From: Ktedonobacteria bacterium brp13
GTDB lineage: Bacteria; Chloroflexota; Ktedonobacteria; Ktedonobacterales; Ktedonobacteraceae
NCBI GenBank assembly: GCA_015099395.1
Contig: AP024096.1
Span: 3,782,001-3,846,000 of the forward strand
Direction of reading: 5' to 3'
DNA length: 64,000 bases
The first letter of the stretch is position 1. Each line of letters opens with the position of its first letter. Positions 54,197 to 62,636 of this stretch are shown one piece after another. The position numbers and the translations under genes are program-made. The notes beneath the pieces are model-generated. The model was not told the DNA's origin and did no database searches. It saw nothing but the letters and a program-made list of their open reading frames with translations.

Positions 54197-54414
54197 GGGT
54201 GGAGTTAAGGTTGCTGTCACCAGCCGCAAAGTAACTGATGAGGTAATCAACGCGGCTGGTAAAGAACGTGACCCAGGACCAGGGATGCGTAGTGAGTTCC
54301 AAGGCCATTGTATGGTTGTCCCACATCGTCAGGCGGCATAGGCCAGTACATCGTGAACTACGGAGAAGCCACCGCAGCCTGCCGCCGTCTTGACGAAGGT
54401 GGCTGCATCTCCTT
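54197..54414. other. Intergenic region with an unassigned protein-like fragment
   Basis: On the minus strand, frames read MKGDAATFVKTAAGCGGFSV and, shifted, LTMWDNHTMALELTTHPWSW. They look protein-like but stops and frame shifts interrupt them. This is probably a decayed gene downstream of the operon; I do not recognise the family. Confidence 0.25.
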
Positions 54415-55545
54415 TCATGGCATAGAGCGGGCGATCCATGTTCCCGCACGCTGAGCCTCTGCCGCCATTTCAATCACCTCCTGCACACGCAAGCCCTGTT
54501 CGAGTCCTGGGTCGTATGACTGTCCTTTAGATGTCCTGCTCAGGAAATCGGCAAAAGCGGCGACGTTGGAGGGAATCTCGCCTGCCGGTATATCTACCCT
54601 CGGGAGAAGAGTGCTCACGTAGTTCTGTGTCACCGGTATTCGCTGCCAGTCCTGCTCACTGTCCGCTAGTCTGGCATCGGCAAAATAGAGATAATTGGGG
54701 TCCATGATATTCCAGCATAGCGATCCTTCACTGCCATAGATCTCAACTGACAAGTTGCTGACTGCGCCCGCAATCAACCTGCCAGATTCAATCGTGCCAA
54801 TTTGCCCGCCCGCCAGGTCCGCCTGGATAATCACATGGTCGTCCGTCTCCACGCGCACGCGCTCGCTGCTCCCTTGCACTGCTGGACGCTCTGGAATGAA
54901 AATGCGCGTCTGGGCCGCTAGCTGCTCAGGCATGCCGATCAGCCAGATCAGCAGATCGGCCAGGTGTGGCACCAGGTCACTAAGCACACCTCCGCCGCTC
55001 TTTGCCATCTCCGCTTTCCAGCGCAGCGGCTTCTCAGGGTTGCGATAACTCGCACGATAAAACGCCAGGCGAAAGGTATAAACTTTACCCAGGCGGCCAG
55101 CCTGCAACAACTGTCGCACATATTGCACGGCCGGACAGTAACGCAAAGTAAAAGATATCTGTGCATCTCGTCCCCGTGCACAGGCCGCCGTGACGATTTC
55201 CTGTGCCTCCAATAGATTATTGGCAAGTGGCTTGTCTGTGTAGATCGCTTTATCTGTAGCGAGTGCCGCCAGCAGCATCTCCCGATGAAGATAGGGCGGT
55301 GTAGCAATGACGACGGTATTGATGTCATCGCTTGCCAGTAGCTCGCGGTAATCCGTGGTATAGTGCTCAATGCCTAACTGCTCCGCAGCGAGTTTACCAC
55401 TTGTCACGCTGGATGTTGCCACCGCTACGAGCTCTACCGGTGGCAGGTCAGCATAGTACAGTGCAACGTCGCGCAGCGCATTTGCATAGACCTTGCCGAA
55501 ACCGTAGCCGATCAGCCCGACACGAATTGGATCAAGTTGCACCAT
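54415..55545 (-). CDS. Gfo/Idh/MocA-family dehydrogenase of the amino-sugar operon
   Basis: 376 residues. The Rossmann loop is VGLIGYGFGKVYANALRD, with the family motif IYTDKPLANNLLEAQ (a Asp-Lys-Pro variant of EKP). The C-terminal substrate domain has GGVLSDLVPHLADLLIWLIG. ATG 55545 lies one base after the nagA stop, with GGTGATG as a possible site, so translation is coupled. It is the last gene of the PTS operon. It may oxidise or rearrange a sugar acid or amino sugar made upstream; cofactor NAD(H) is presumed. Confidence 0.85.
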   Translation of the reverse strand: MVQLDPIRVGLIGYGFGKVYANALRDVALYYADLPPVELVAVATSSVTSGKLAAEQLGIEHYTTDYRELLASDDINTVVIATPPYLHREMLLAALATDKAIYTDKPLANNLLEAQEIVTAACARGRDAQISFTLRYCPAVQYVRQLLQAGRLGKVYTFRLAFYRASYRNPEKPLRWKAEMAKSGGGVLSDLVPHLADLLIWLIGMPEQLAAQTRIFIPERPAVQGSSERVRVETDDHVIIQADLAGGQIGTIESGRLIAGAVSNLSVEIYGSEGSLCWNIMDPNYLYFADARLADSEQDWQRIPVTQNYVSTLLPRVDIPAGEIPSNVAAFADFLSRTSKGQSYDPGLEQGLRVQEVIEMAAEAQRAGTWIARSMP

Positions 55546-55546
55546 G

Positions 55547-56800
55547 CTACATCACCACGCTTTCGTTAGCATCGCTTTTATATACCAGCCGACCGCGCGA
55601 CCAGGTGCAACGTACAAACCCTTGTTCATCCAACGCGACCAGGTCTGCATCCATACCAGGTGCGATTTTCCCTTTGCGGTTAGCAACGCCTGTGATCTCA
55701 GCAGGAGTTAGCGAAGCCATGCGAATGGCTTCGGCCCAGCCAATTCCGGTGAACGCAACCATATTTCTGACCGCGCGATCAAGTGTCAGCCCGCTGCCCG
55801 CCAGCGTGCCATTAGCCAGCCGTACGCTGCCGTTCGCGACATGAACTTTGCGATTAATAAATGCATGCTCGCCATCGGGAAGACCGGCGGCAGCAACCGC
55901 ATCGGTGATAAGCGCGACATCACGTGCTCCACGGCACGCCAGGATGAGCCGCAAAATCGCCGGATGCAGGTGAATGCCGTCAGCGATCATCTCGACGGTA
56001 GCCCTCTGATCGGTCAACAATGCTCCCACCGCTCCTGGCAGGCGATGTTCAAGGCCTGGCATCGCGTTGAAGAGGTGCGTAGAATGGCGCGCGCCTCCAT
56101 CAATGGCATGGAGCGCCTGCTCATATGTTGCTGTCGTATGTCCGATGCAGGGCAGGATGTTAAGCTGCACAAGCGTTGCCAACAAGGCATCTCCTGCGTC
56201 CTCTTCAGGTGCGTAATCAATGATGCGTATCCAGCCCTGCCCTATGGTAGCCAGTTTGTTCATTTCAACGGGATCGGGTCGTCGGATGCCCGGTTCATAC
56301 TGCGCACCTTTTTTCGCGTGGCTGATAAAAGGCCCTTCAAGGCGAATACCAAGAATTTCTGCTCCTCGCTCGTGTTCCTGACGCTCTGCTATCCTGACGA
56401 TGCGCGCGACCTGTTCGCCGGTCTCCTTTTTCCCTGTCGTCGCGATGGTCGGAAAAAATGAAGTCACACCGAATTGCGGAAGCTCATGGGTCATCGCTGC
56501 AATATCTTCTTGCGGACCCGTTGTAATATCATGCCCACACAGCCCATGAATGTGCATATCGATGTAGCCGGGGGCCACACACCAGGAACGCAGGTCGCTC
56601 ACCTCTACTGGCTCCCCCGGCATATGCTCGGAGCATAACTGCCGCGCCTGGGCTATGTCCGTTACTCGCCAGACAGCGCGTATTGTCGTTCCCGCAAGAA
56701 CAATGGCGAACGGTCCTGCTATCTCTTCCGGTGTGTAGAGCTTTCCTGTTACCAGGACTTGCAGCGGATCTGTCGCTGGGGCGCGTCTATCTTCGCTCAT
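55547..56800 (-). CDS. nagA: N-acetylglucosamine-6-phosphate deacetylase
   Basis: 417 residues of the NagA amidohydrolase type. Key motifs: metal-site YIDMHIHGLCGHD, Glu in GIRLEGPFISHAKKGA, His in IGHTTATYEQAL, GARHSTHLFNAMPGLEHRLP and the catalytic Asp in VALITDAVAAAGLPDG. It removes acetate from an N-acetylhexosamine-6-phosphate, the expected product of the PTS encoded upstream. Start ATG 56800 follows GGGGGATAC. The gap to the SIS gene is 48 bases. No nagB is present; the SIS protein may take its place. Confidence 0.92.
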   Translation of the reverse strand: MSEDRRAPATDPLQVLVTGKLYTPEEIAGPFAIVLAGTTIRAVWRVTDIAQARQLCSEHMPGEPVEVSDLRSWCVAPGYIDMHIHGLCGHDITTGPQEDIAAMTHELPQFGVTSFFPTIATTGKKETGEQVARIVRIAERQEHERGAEILGIRLEGPFISHAKKGAQYEPGIRRPDPVEMNKLATIGQGWIRIIDYAPEEDAGDALLATLVQLNILPCIGHTTATYEQALHAIDGGARHSTHLFNAMPGLEHRLPGAVGALLTDQRATVEMIADGIHLHPAILRLILACRGARDVALITDAVAAAGLPDGEHAFINRKVHVANGSVRLANGTLAGSGLTLDRAVRNMVAFTGIGWAEAIRMASLTPAEITGVANRKGKIAPGMDADLVALDEQGFVRCTWSRGRLVYKSDANESVVM

Positions 56801-56848
56801 GTATCCCCCGTTTTTTTCTTTCTGAAAGTACCTTGCCGGTGCCGATCA

Positions 56849-57613
56849 TCAAACTCGCGCTAAGCGATCTCCATAACGCTCATATAATTTTTTTCCCTGC
56901 TCTATGCCTCCGGGAATGTTAGCTGAAAGGAAAACGGGCGGCTGTATGCCTCGTGCAAGGAGATTGCCGATTGTCTCGGCAGTAAGCATCTGACCAATAA
57001 GTGAGCCACTTACCGATGAAATAGAACAAGCTTTGCCATGCCCTCCCGGCATTTCGAGCATTGCATCCCCAAATGGCCCGCAATTGTCGATGACAATGTC
57101 CGCCAGTTCGTACAATTTCTTGCCTGATGGATGCCGTGATTCTACTTGCCGACTATGTTCGAGTGCCGTGACGACTACCAGCTTATGACCGTGCTCTTTG
57201 ACCTGTAGCGCGACTTCGACGATAGCCACATTGACGCCAGAATTGGAGCAAATGATAAAAACATCGCACGGTTCGATATGATAGCAGGATAAGAGGGTCT
57301 GTCCTGCTTCAATGTCACGTTCGATCTCCGGGCTTTTCACACGTTCAAGTGACCAGCCTTTTCGCAGTGCGAGCACTTCCAGATCTATCCTGTTGACCGG
57401 CACTAGACCACCGGCCCGCCCTGCCAGTTCCATAGCAAAGGCGCGTGAATGACCGGTCCCGTACGCCTGAATGACGCCATCGTTCTCAAGGCTATCGGCA
57501 AAGAGCTTTCCCGCCTGGCGGATCGCATTGGTTTGCGTCTGATAGATACGCTGTATAACGTTTGTCGCTTCCTGCCAGAAGAGTTCTAAGCCAAATTGTG
57601 CATGTTCGGACAT
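56849..57613 (-). CDS. SIS-domain phosphosugar-binding protein (UPF0309-like)
   Basis: 254 residues with a single SIS domain. It includes IQAYGTGHSRAFAMELAGRAGG (phosphate loop with Ser), DVFIICSNSGVNVAIVEVAL (second phosphosugar loop) and IVDNCGPFGDAMLEMPG. Proteins of this shape isomerise, deaminate or sense phosphorylated amino sugars; AgaS-like deaminase/isomerase activity is a reasonable guess given the neighbouring nagA. ATG 57613 follows AAGGAAAT. It sits between the ceramidase-like gene and nagA with gaps of about 47 bases. Confidence 0.88.
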   Translation of the reverse strand: MSEHAQFGLELFWQEATNVIQRIYQTQTNAIRQAGKLFADSLENDGVIQAYGTGHSRAFAMELAGRAGGLVPVNRIDLEVLALRKGWSLERVKSPEIERDIEAGQTLLSCYHIEPCDVFIICSNSGVNVAIVEVALQVKEHGHKLVVVTALEHSRQVESRHPSGKKLYELADIVIDNCGPFGDAMLEMPGGHGKACSISSVSGSLIGQMLTAETIGNLLARGIQPPVFLSANIPGGIEQGKKLYERYGDRLARV

Positions 57614-57660
57614 ACTATTTCCTTCTTTCCAAGCTTCCTTCTTTCTAAGCTTGTTTTCTT

Positions 57661-58941
57661 TTATCCTTGCCTGAGCAATGTGCCAAGCGCGTTTACTAGT
57701 CGTTCGCCCGATCCCGGAGCGAATGGGCTCATCAATACTTCGTAATCCATTTCTGCATACGCAGCGCGAGTAGGTATGTAGCCCACATAGCCATTGGTGT
57801 AACCCAGCAGCAGCACAAAGCGCTCGCTATCGCGTTTGATCTGCGCGCCCAGGTCATTGTATAGCTCTCCGGGTACGGCCACGAGAGCGCATTCTCCCAA
57901 TAAAGCTACCGACACTGCTACGTTGTGCACCTGTTCTCCCTGCGCCAGAGACCTATGTTGAGCAGCCTGAAGTCCCTGCAATACTGTTTCCTGTGTGCGT
58001 GCCTGAGCTATATTACCCATCTGCCGTTCAGTACTCATACGCGCTTGCACGCTTTGGATGTACGCGGCGATTTTGCCGGGTGCCAGAGGCTCTTTCTGCT
58101 CAAGTGCGACAACAGCATCACGAATACGGGGAGGATCAAGCCTGAGCGGCCGCGCCGCCGGAAGCAAAGCATAAGCCTGCTCCGCTAGCATCCTGCCTAA
58201 GCGCTCAAGCTCGTCAAAACCCTGCCCTTGCCGCATGTGGCGGGTGCTGATGTCGCCGGCCGCGCCTGTTGCCAATCCGAGCCAGGTATCTTCTCCAAGG
58301 AGAGCGTGCAATTGTCTCCGGTAAGCCCCCGCCAGGTCCGCAGATAGTGCCAGATTGCTAGCATCGAGGACCGTTGGATGACAGGGGAAGCTGGCAAACA
58401 GGGCAGAGGGTTGCGCCTGCGGCTTGTCTGTATCGTAGAAGCAGAGCACATCGAGAGCAAGATCCGCACTTTTGTCGGGATGGTCACGGTTGCTAGCAAT
58501 GCCGTTAATCACACCACTCGCCCGCTTCACCCATACAGGATGCATGTGCGCAAGTGCGGATATGGCCGCGCGGCTGGCTCCCGCGATACAATGCTCCTGG
58601 ATGACAGGATCAGACTGCTCCTGCCTGAATGATAGCGATCTTGCCACATCTGGCCCTGAATGGGTGTGCGTTGCTCCGAGCCAGACGCTTGCGCCGGGGA
58701 ACTGCTGCACTATCCGCCGACGTACCTCGTGCACCATAGCCTCATCGATGCCGATCAGATCGCAGATGATTACCACCCAAGGCTGCTCCTGTGTGCCAAG
58801 CGCCAGGGCATGCGCATACAGAGGATCGTGCGTGGCATTGGCTAGTCCGGAACGGTCGCCATAGCCGCCCATGTGACAGGGGATGTCCGGTGTAATCTCT
58901 GTCAATGCCCATCCTGCAAGGTACGGAGTGTTTGTTGCCAT
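57661..58941 (-). CDS. Neutral-ceramidase-like N-terminal domain protein
   Basis: 426 residues. The family start is seen in GWALTEITPDIPCHMGGYGDR, with VIICDLIGIDEAMVHEVRRR and LGATHTHSGPDVARS (metal-binding His pair), FASFPCHPTVLDASNLALSAD (further His) and ATGAAGDISTRH. These are the Zn-ligand regions of neutral/alkaline ceramidases, but the protein is much shorter (426 against about 650 or more), lacks the C-terminal domain and a signal peptide, and so acts in the cytoplasm. In a sugar operon it more likely hydrolyses an amide or ester on a sugar derivative than ceramide. It follows the PTS IIB gene by 11 bases. Confidence 0.85.
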   Translation of the reverse strand: MATNTPYLAGWALTEITPDIPCHMGGYGDRSGLANATHDPLYAHALALGTQEQPWVVIICDLIGIDEAMVHEVRRRIVQQFPGASVWLGATHTHSGPDVARSLSFRQEQSDPVIQEHCIAGASRAAISALAHMHPVWVKRASGVINGIASNRDHPDKSADLALDVLCFYDTDKPQAQPSALFASFPCHPTVLDASNLALSADLAGAYRRQLHALLGEDTWLGLATGAAGDISTRHMRQGQGFDELERLGRMLAEQAYALLPAARPLRLDPPRIRDAVVALEQKEPLAPGKIAAYIQSVQARMSTERQMGNIAQARTQETVLQGLQAAQHRSLAQGEQVHNVAVSVALLGECALVAVPGELYNDLGAQIKRDSERFVLLLGYTNGYVGYIPTRAAYAEMDYEVLMSPFAPGSGERLVNALGTLLRQG

Positions 58942-58952
58942 CTTATAATTCC

Positions 58953-59444
58953 CTAGAATTTGTTCTTTTGCAGCATTTCCAAGAAGTCGGTCGCGCGGTC
59001 GCTAGTCATCATTTTTGCTGTCAACCTGTAACCTTTCGCAGCAATAGCCCGGTAGATCTCTGCATCTTCTGCTGTGACGGCGATTGAATGCGTGACCATT
59101 TTGAACTTGGTACCTGGGGTCGGAGCTTGGTTGCCAACATTGATCTCCTTCGACTGCAAACCGCCTTCCAATAAGCGCAATGCATCCTGAGGCAACTTGG
59201 CGAGTACAAATATGCGCTCGCTCTGTCCCTTTGGACTTTTGATGTACTTGAGCGTATCGTCAACTGAAAGCACCGACGTGGGGACACCGCGAGCTGCCTG
59301 TGGCAACAGCATCAGTTGTATTGGATCGCGGGCTACCTTGTCGTTGGTGACGATCAGGCGATTCGTATTGATGGCGTTCGCCCAACTAGTCGTTACCTGG
59401 CCGTGTATCAGGCGGTTATCAATACGCATGTGAACGACTGTCAT
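58953..59444 (-). CDS. PTS mannose/sorbose-family IIB component
   Basis: 163 residues. The phosphorylated His is in MRIDNRLIHGQVTTSWA (about residue 15). LIVTNDKVARDPIQLMLLPQ and KMVTHSIAVTAEDAEIYRAI are typical of the family. It transfers phosphate from IIA to the sugar crossing IIC/IID. ATG 59444 follows GGGGAGGGAG. It is separated from the IIA gene by a REP-like hairpin element. Confidence 0.93.
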   Translation of the reverse strand: MTVVHMRIDNRLIHGQVTTSWANAINTNRLIVTNDKVARDPIQLMLLPQAARGVPTSVLSVDDTLKYIKSPKGQSERIFVLAKLPQDALRLLEGGLQSKEINVGNQAPTPGTKFKMVTHSIAVTAEDAEIYRAIAAKGYRLTAKMMTSDRATDFLEMLQKNKF

Positions 59445-59469
59445 ACTCCCTCCCCTTATTTACTCCTTC

Positions 59470-59521
59470 TCCGAAACCCTGAGCGCACCGCGCTAGCCAC
59501 GCCAGTGGCGTTGGGGTTCGG
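59470..59521 (+). repeat. REP-like hairpin element, copy 2
   Basis: From TCCGAAACCC to GGGGTTCGGA. The inner hairpin reads GCCAC-GCCA-GTGGC, a compensated version of the GCGAC/GTCGC stem in copies 1 and 3. Same orientation as copy 1. It lies between the IIA and IIB genes. Confidence 0.75.
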
Positions 59522-59530
59522 AATATGGAC

Positions 59531-59932
59531 TCAGCTAGCAAGCATCTGTGTAAAGTTGATGACACCATCCTTTGCGGCTTGCAGAGCTATTTCTGTCAGT
59601 TCCTCGATGTTGGTTCTCTCGCGCGTTGTCAACACTTCCAGCAACATAGGTAAATTGACTCCACAAAGAACGGTCGTGCCACTATTGGCGAGGTACGCGC
59701 TGGCATTGGCTGGGCTGCCTCCCATCAGATCGACCAGCACCATCACGCCTGCTTCGTCGCCTGCCGCCACTTCAGTAGCCGCCGACTCGATCTGCTTGCG
59801 CAGTTCGTCCAGGTCTGCCGCGGGGTTCATCCCAAGGGCCAGGAAGCGTTCTTGCGGACCAACAATCATCTCGGCAGCGCTTTTAAGTCCCTCCGCCAGT
59901 GGTCCATGTGAGACGACAACAATCCCGATCAC
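59531..59932 (-). CDS. PTS mannose-family IIA component
   Basis: 133 residues if GTG 59932 is the start, five bases after AGAGGTG; a longer frame from GTG 59956 lacks a site. The phosphorylated His is in VIGIVVVSHGPLAEGL (about residue 9). Other family motifs are VMVLVDLMGGSPANASA and VLCGVNLPMLLEVL. It receives phosphate from HPr, which is not encoded here. It precedes IIB and follows IID in the operon. Confidence 0.93.
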   Translation of the reverse strand: MIGIVVVSHGPLAEGLKSAAEMIVGPQERFLALGMNPAADLDELRKQIESAATEVAAGDEAGVMVLVDLMGGSPANASAYLANSGTTVLCGVNLPMLLEVLTTRERTNIEELTEIALQAAKDGVINFTQMLAS

Positions 59933-59967
59933 CTGGGCACCTCTTTTCTTATTCACTAAGATCTTAT

Positions 59968-60021
59968 TCCGAAACCCAACGCGACTGGCGTCGCTAGTGC
60001 CCGCACACGCAAGTTTTCGGA
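59968..60021 (-). repeat. REP-like hairpin element, copy 3 (inverted)
   Basis: 54 bp from TCCGAAACCC to TTTTCGGA, in the opposite orientation to copies 1 and 2. It shares with copy 1 the flank CACTAAGATCTTAT. It lies in the 166-base gap between the IID and IIA genes. Confidence 0.75.
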
Positions 60022-60098
60022 TACGTAGTAAGCTGAAATACAGGACAACCAGAATAGTAGTATCCTGGCTGCCTGTATTTCAGCATGGAGAGTATGCG

Positions 60099-61034
60099 CT
60101 ACAAAACGCCTATTAAGCTTAAGCCAAAGGCTACTACGAACAGGATAACCAGTACCCACACAGCCGAGAGCTTCAGTCCACGTAGGAGCCAGTAAGCTAA
60201 AGCGACAACGAGGACAGGGATCAGGTAAGGGAGGAGTTGATCCAGGGTAGATTGAAGTGCGACCGTCTCTGTATGAACCTGCCCCAGATTGCTCACTTGT
60301 TGCGTGTACTTGAGCGGCGTCGTCACCGCGGACATAATACTGGGGATAAAGCCGCCAATGACGACCATACCCATCATGGTGATTAGATCGGTGAAGCGGG
60401 TCACGCGTCCCTCGCTGCTCACCTCTCGCGCTACGCCGATGCCCTGCCGGTAGCCAAAGTAGAATTGGGGAATCATCAGCAGCGTCCACAGGATGCCCGA
60501 GAGGAACATGATCAGAGGGCCGAAGAAACTCCCTGCGAGTGCCAGCGAGGCGGCAATGACCGCAACGATAGGACGATAGAGGATTCCCTGAATGGTATCC
60601 CCAATACCTGCCAGCGGCCCCATCAGACCAACTTTGATACTATCGACTACTTCACCCTCCTTCTGTGCTTCGAGGGCAACCGTCGCGCCAAAAATGGCCG
60701 GAGATCCTATTTGCGGGTTGGTATTGTAGAATACCAGGTGCCGCTTTATCGCCGCGATGCGGTCTGCTTTGTCTGGATACACTGCGTCGATGACTGGCAA
60801 CATCGAGTATGCATAGCCGAGCGCCTGCATACGTTCGTAGTTCCATGACCATTGTAAGGTGATCAGGTGACGCCACATCGCCTTGCGCACAACAGAACGG
60901 TCAAGGGTGACAAGATCGCGAACGTCGTCACTATCGCCAGAACCATTCTGTTCGGTTGTTTTTATGTCTGTGTCTGTTTGCTCGGGTAGCGTCTCTGCCG
61001 GTTGTACTACTTCATCATCGAGATGATCAGGCAT
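60099..61034 (-). CDS. PTS mannose-family IID component
   Basis: 311 residues from ATG 61034, six bases after AGGGGTG. A 45-residue acidic N-terminus is unusual for IID. Conserved parts are LQWSWNYERMQALGYAYSML, FYNTNPQIGSPAIFGATVALE, VGLMGPLAGIGDTIQGILYR and FGYRQGIGVA. The C-terminal 60 residues hold two helices. IID forms the membrane channel with IIC. Its start overlaps the IIC stop by eight bases. Confidence 0.92.
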   Translation of the reverse strand: MPDHLDDEVVQPAETLPEQTDTDIKTTEQNGSGDSDDVRDLVTLDRSVVRKAMWRHLITLQWSWNYERMQALGYAYSMLPVIDAVYPDKADRIAAIKRHLVFYNTNPQIGSPAIFGATVALEAQKEGEVVDSIKVGLMGPLAGIGDTIQGILYRPIVAVIAASLALAGSFFGPLIMFLSGILWTLLMIPQFYFGYRQGIGVAREVSSEGRVTRFTDLITMMGMVVIGGFIPSIMSAVTTPLKYTQQVSNLGQVHTETVALQSTLDQLLPYLIPVLVVALAYWLLRGLKLSAVWVLVILFVVAFGLSLIGVL

Positions 61035-61782
61035 TGGCTTCACCCCTTTCAGCCCTTGTTTGGATCATGTTCATCAGGAAACCAATGGCAACGGCCAGTA
61101 TCGCGATACCGATGACGGGCATCTTGAGATACGCGAAGAGGACAAAACCAATTAAGAGGAACGGCCAGAAGCGCCGCAATGGCAGCATGGTCAAAAGGAG
61201 CGCAAATCCAAGCGCTGGCAGCACATGCCCAACTACGGACATCCCATGGCTAAACCATACCGGTGCTGTTTTGATCAACGTATTGATTGGACCCGCGCCC
61301 AACCAGACAGCCAGGAAGACGGGGATTGCACGAGTAAGTCCCCAGGGAAGTTGACCCAATAAATGCATTGTGGATACGCCGCGCTCGTTGCCTTCATTTG
61401 CATAGTGGTCAGCCCCGTGAATGAAGATTGTGGTGACTGCGCGTCCGAGGACATCCATCTGCGTCATGAGGAGCGCGGTTGGGAGGGCAACGGCAAACCC
61501 TGCCGCAAACCCACCGCCCAGAGCGCCAATCGCTGTACCGACGATGGCTCCGGTCTGGAAATCGGGAATTGTCGCACCGCCGTAGGTCCACAGACCGAGC
61601 GATAGCAATGTAAGGCTTGCGCCAATGGTGAGGCCAAGGGGAATATTGCCGACGATGAGGCCCGTGACAAAGCCTGAAATGAGTGCCTCCTGCCACCAGA
61701 GGCCAGGGCCGAGTTGTAGTACTATACCAATATAGGCCCAAACAGCTAAGAGTATCGCGCTGCCGATGGAATAGCTTAACAT
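61027..61782 (-). CDS. PTS sorbose/mannose-family IIC component
   Basis: 251 residues from ATG 61782, after AGAGGTAG. Seven to eight helices. Family motifs are WWQEALISGFVTGLIVGNIP, GLTIGASLTLLSLGLWTYGG (typical of IIC-Man), GGGFAAGFAVALPTALLM and GAGPINTLIKTAP. First gene of the eight-gene operon. The full set IIC-IID-IIA-IIB with SIS and NagA resembles the aga-type N-acetylgalactosamine operon, but specificity is not readable. Confidence 0.92.
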   Translation of the reverse strand: MLSYSIGSAILLAVWAYIGIVLQLGPGLWWQEALISGFVTGLIVGNIPLGLTIGASLTLLSLGLWTYGGATIPDFQTGAIVGTAIGALGGGFAAGFAVALPTALLMTQMDVLGRAVTTIFIHGADHYANEGNERGVSTMHLLGQLPWGLTRAIPVFLAVWLGAGPINTLIKTAPVWFSHGMSVVGHVLPALGFALLLTMLPLRRFWPFLLIGFVLFAYLKMPVIGIAILAVAIGFLMNMIQTRAERGEANA

Positions 61783-61818
61783 CCTTCTACCTCTTGTTTT
61801 AGGACTGTAGCTCGGCAA

Positions 61819-62058
61819 GGTGTCCGGCGCCGTATGTATCGAGGGAAATAGTCTTACTCAGAGGCGACCTTGCCTACTTGAACCAAAAATACAATAATAT
61901 TCTCAAATTTGCTAACCTAATGAATCAACTAACCTCCTTTCTAACCCGGCAACTGCAAAGCTTGATTGGACTAGTGGTGCCCATTCAGGTGCCTTGCCCG
62001 CCCGTTTTCTCCTTTGGGAAAGAGAGAAAAACCTCAAGGTTATCAGTATGTTAAGAAC
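61819..62058. other. Long leader region of the PTS operon
   Basis: About 280 bases between the putative promoter and the IIC start. An AAAGGAGG sequence on the minus strand precedes only a three-codon frame. No riboswitch pattern was recognised. Confidence 0.25.
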
Positions 62059-62087
62059 AGGTTACATTCTTTTTATCTCTTTGTCAA
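62059..62087 (-). promoter_or_regulatory. Possible promoter of the PTS operon
   Basis: Minus-strand TTGACA (62082-62087), a 17-base spacer and TAACCT (62059-62064), a weak -10. Downstream, TAACC recurs near 62044, which could belong to an operator. Confidence 0.35.
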
Positions 62088-62177
62088 GACATCTATACCG
62101 CTAGACCAGATTTTTGCTGTTCTCATTCTATCATGATAGCTGATACCACTGGCGAAACCCCAGTATCGGACGATAAA

Positions 62178-62636
62178 GTGGAATTGCCCCGAATTTGGAG
62201 GGTTGGAGAAGAGAAATTTGATATACTCATATCAGGAGGGTTCAATGGGCAAATCTCAACCGACCTATACCAAGAGACACGAGAAGGGTGGCTCTATCTT
62301 GCAGGGGTTATCGACGCTTATTCACGCAAAATCGTTGGCTGGTCCATGAGTGAGCATCATGATGCTGAACTGGTCCATCACTCAGACCGGGGGAGTGAAT
62401 ATGCCAGCAGCCGGTATCAAACGCTGCTGCGTGAGCATCATATCCAGGTGAATATGAGTAAAAAAGGGGATGGCTACGATAATGCGATGATCGAGAGCTT
62501 TTGGGCAACCTTGAAGGAGGAGTGCTCTAAGGATATCATCTTTCCCAGTAGAAATGAGGCAAAAACTGCGGTTTTTGAGTACATCGAAGTTTATTACAAT
62601 TGAAAACGATGACATTCCTCTTTAGGATACCTCAGT
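62178..62636 (+). pseudogene. Internally deleted IS3-type element
   Basis: At 62234-62272 AGGAGGG is followed by ATG GGC AAA (MGKSQPTYTK), which matches an OrfA start. It then joins directly to the OrfB integrase core (EGWLYLAGVIDAYSRKIVGW), so most of orfA and the first half of orfB are lost. A second deletion removes about 20 residues between DAELV and HHSDRGSEY. The catalytic region ends ESFWATLKEEC. At the 3' end two CGA codons have become TGA: YYN*KR*HSSLGYLS. The element is not functional. Confidence 0.75.

Noticed and set aside
59316-60116. 266-codon plus-strand frame across the PTS IIB/IIA region
   Set aside because: It is antisense to two clear PTS genes and has no domain pattern.
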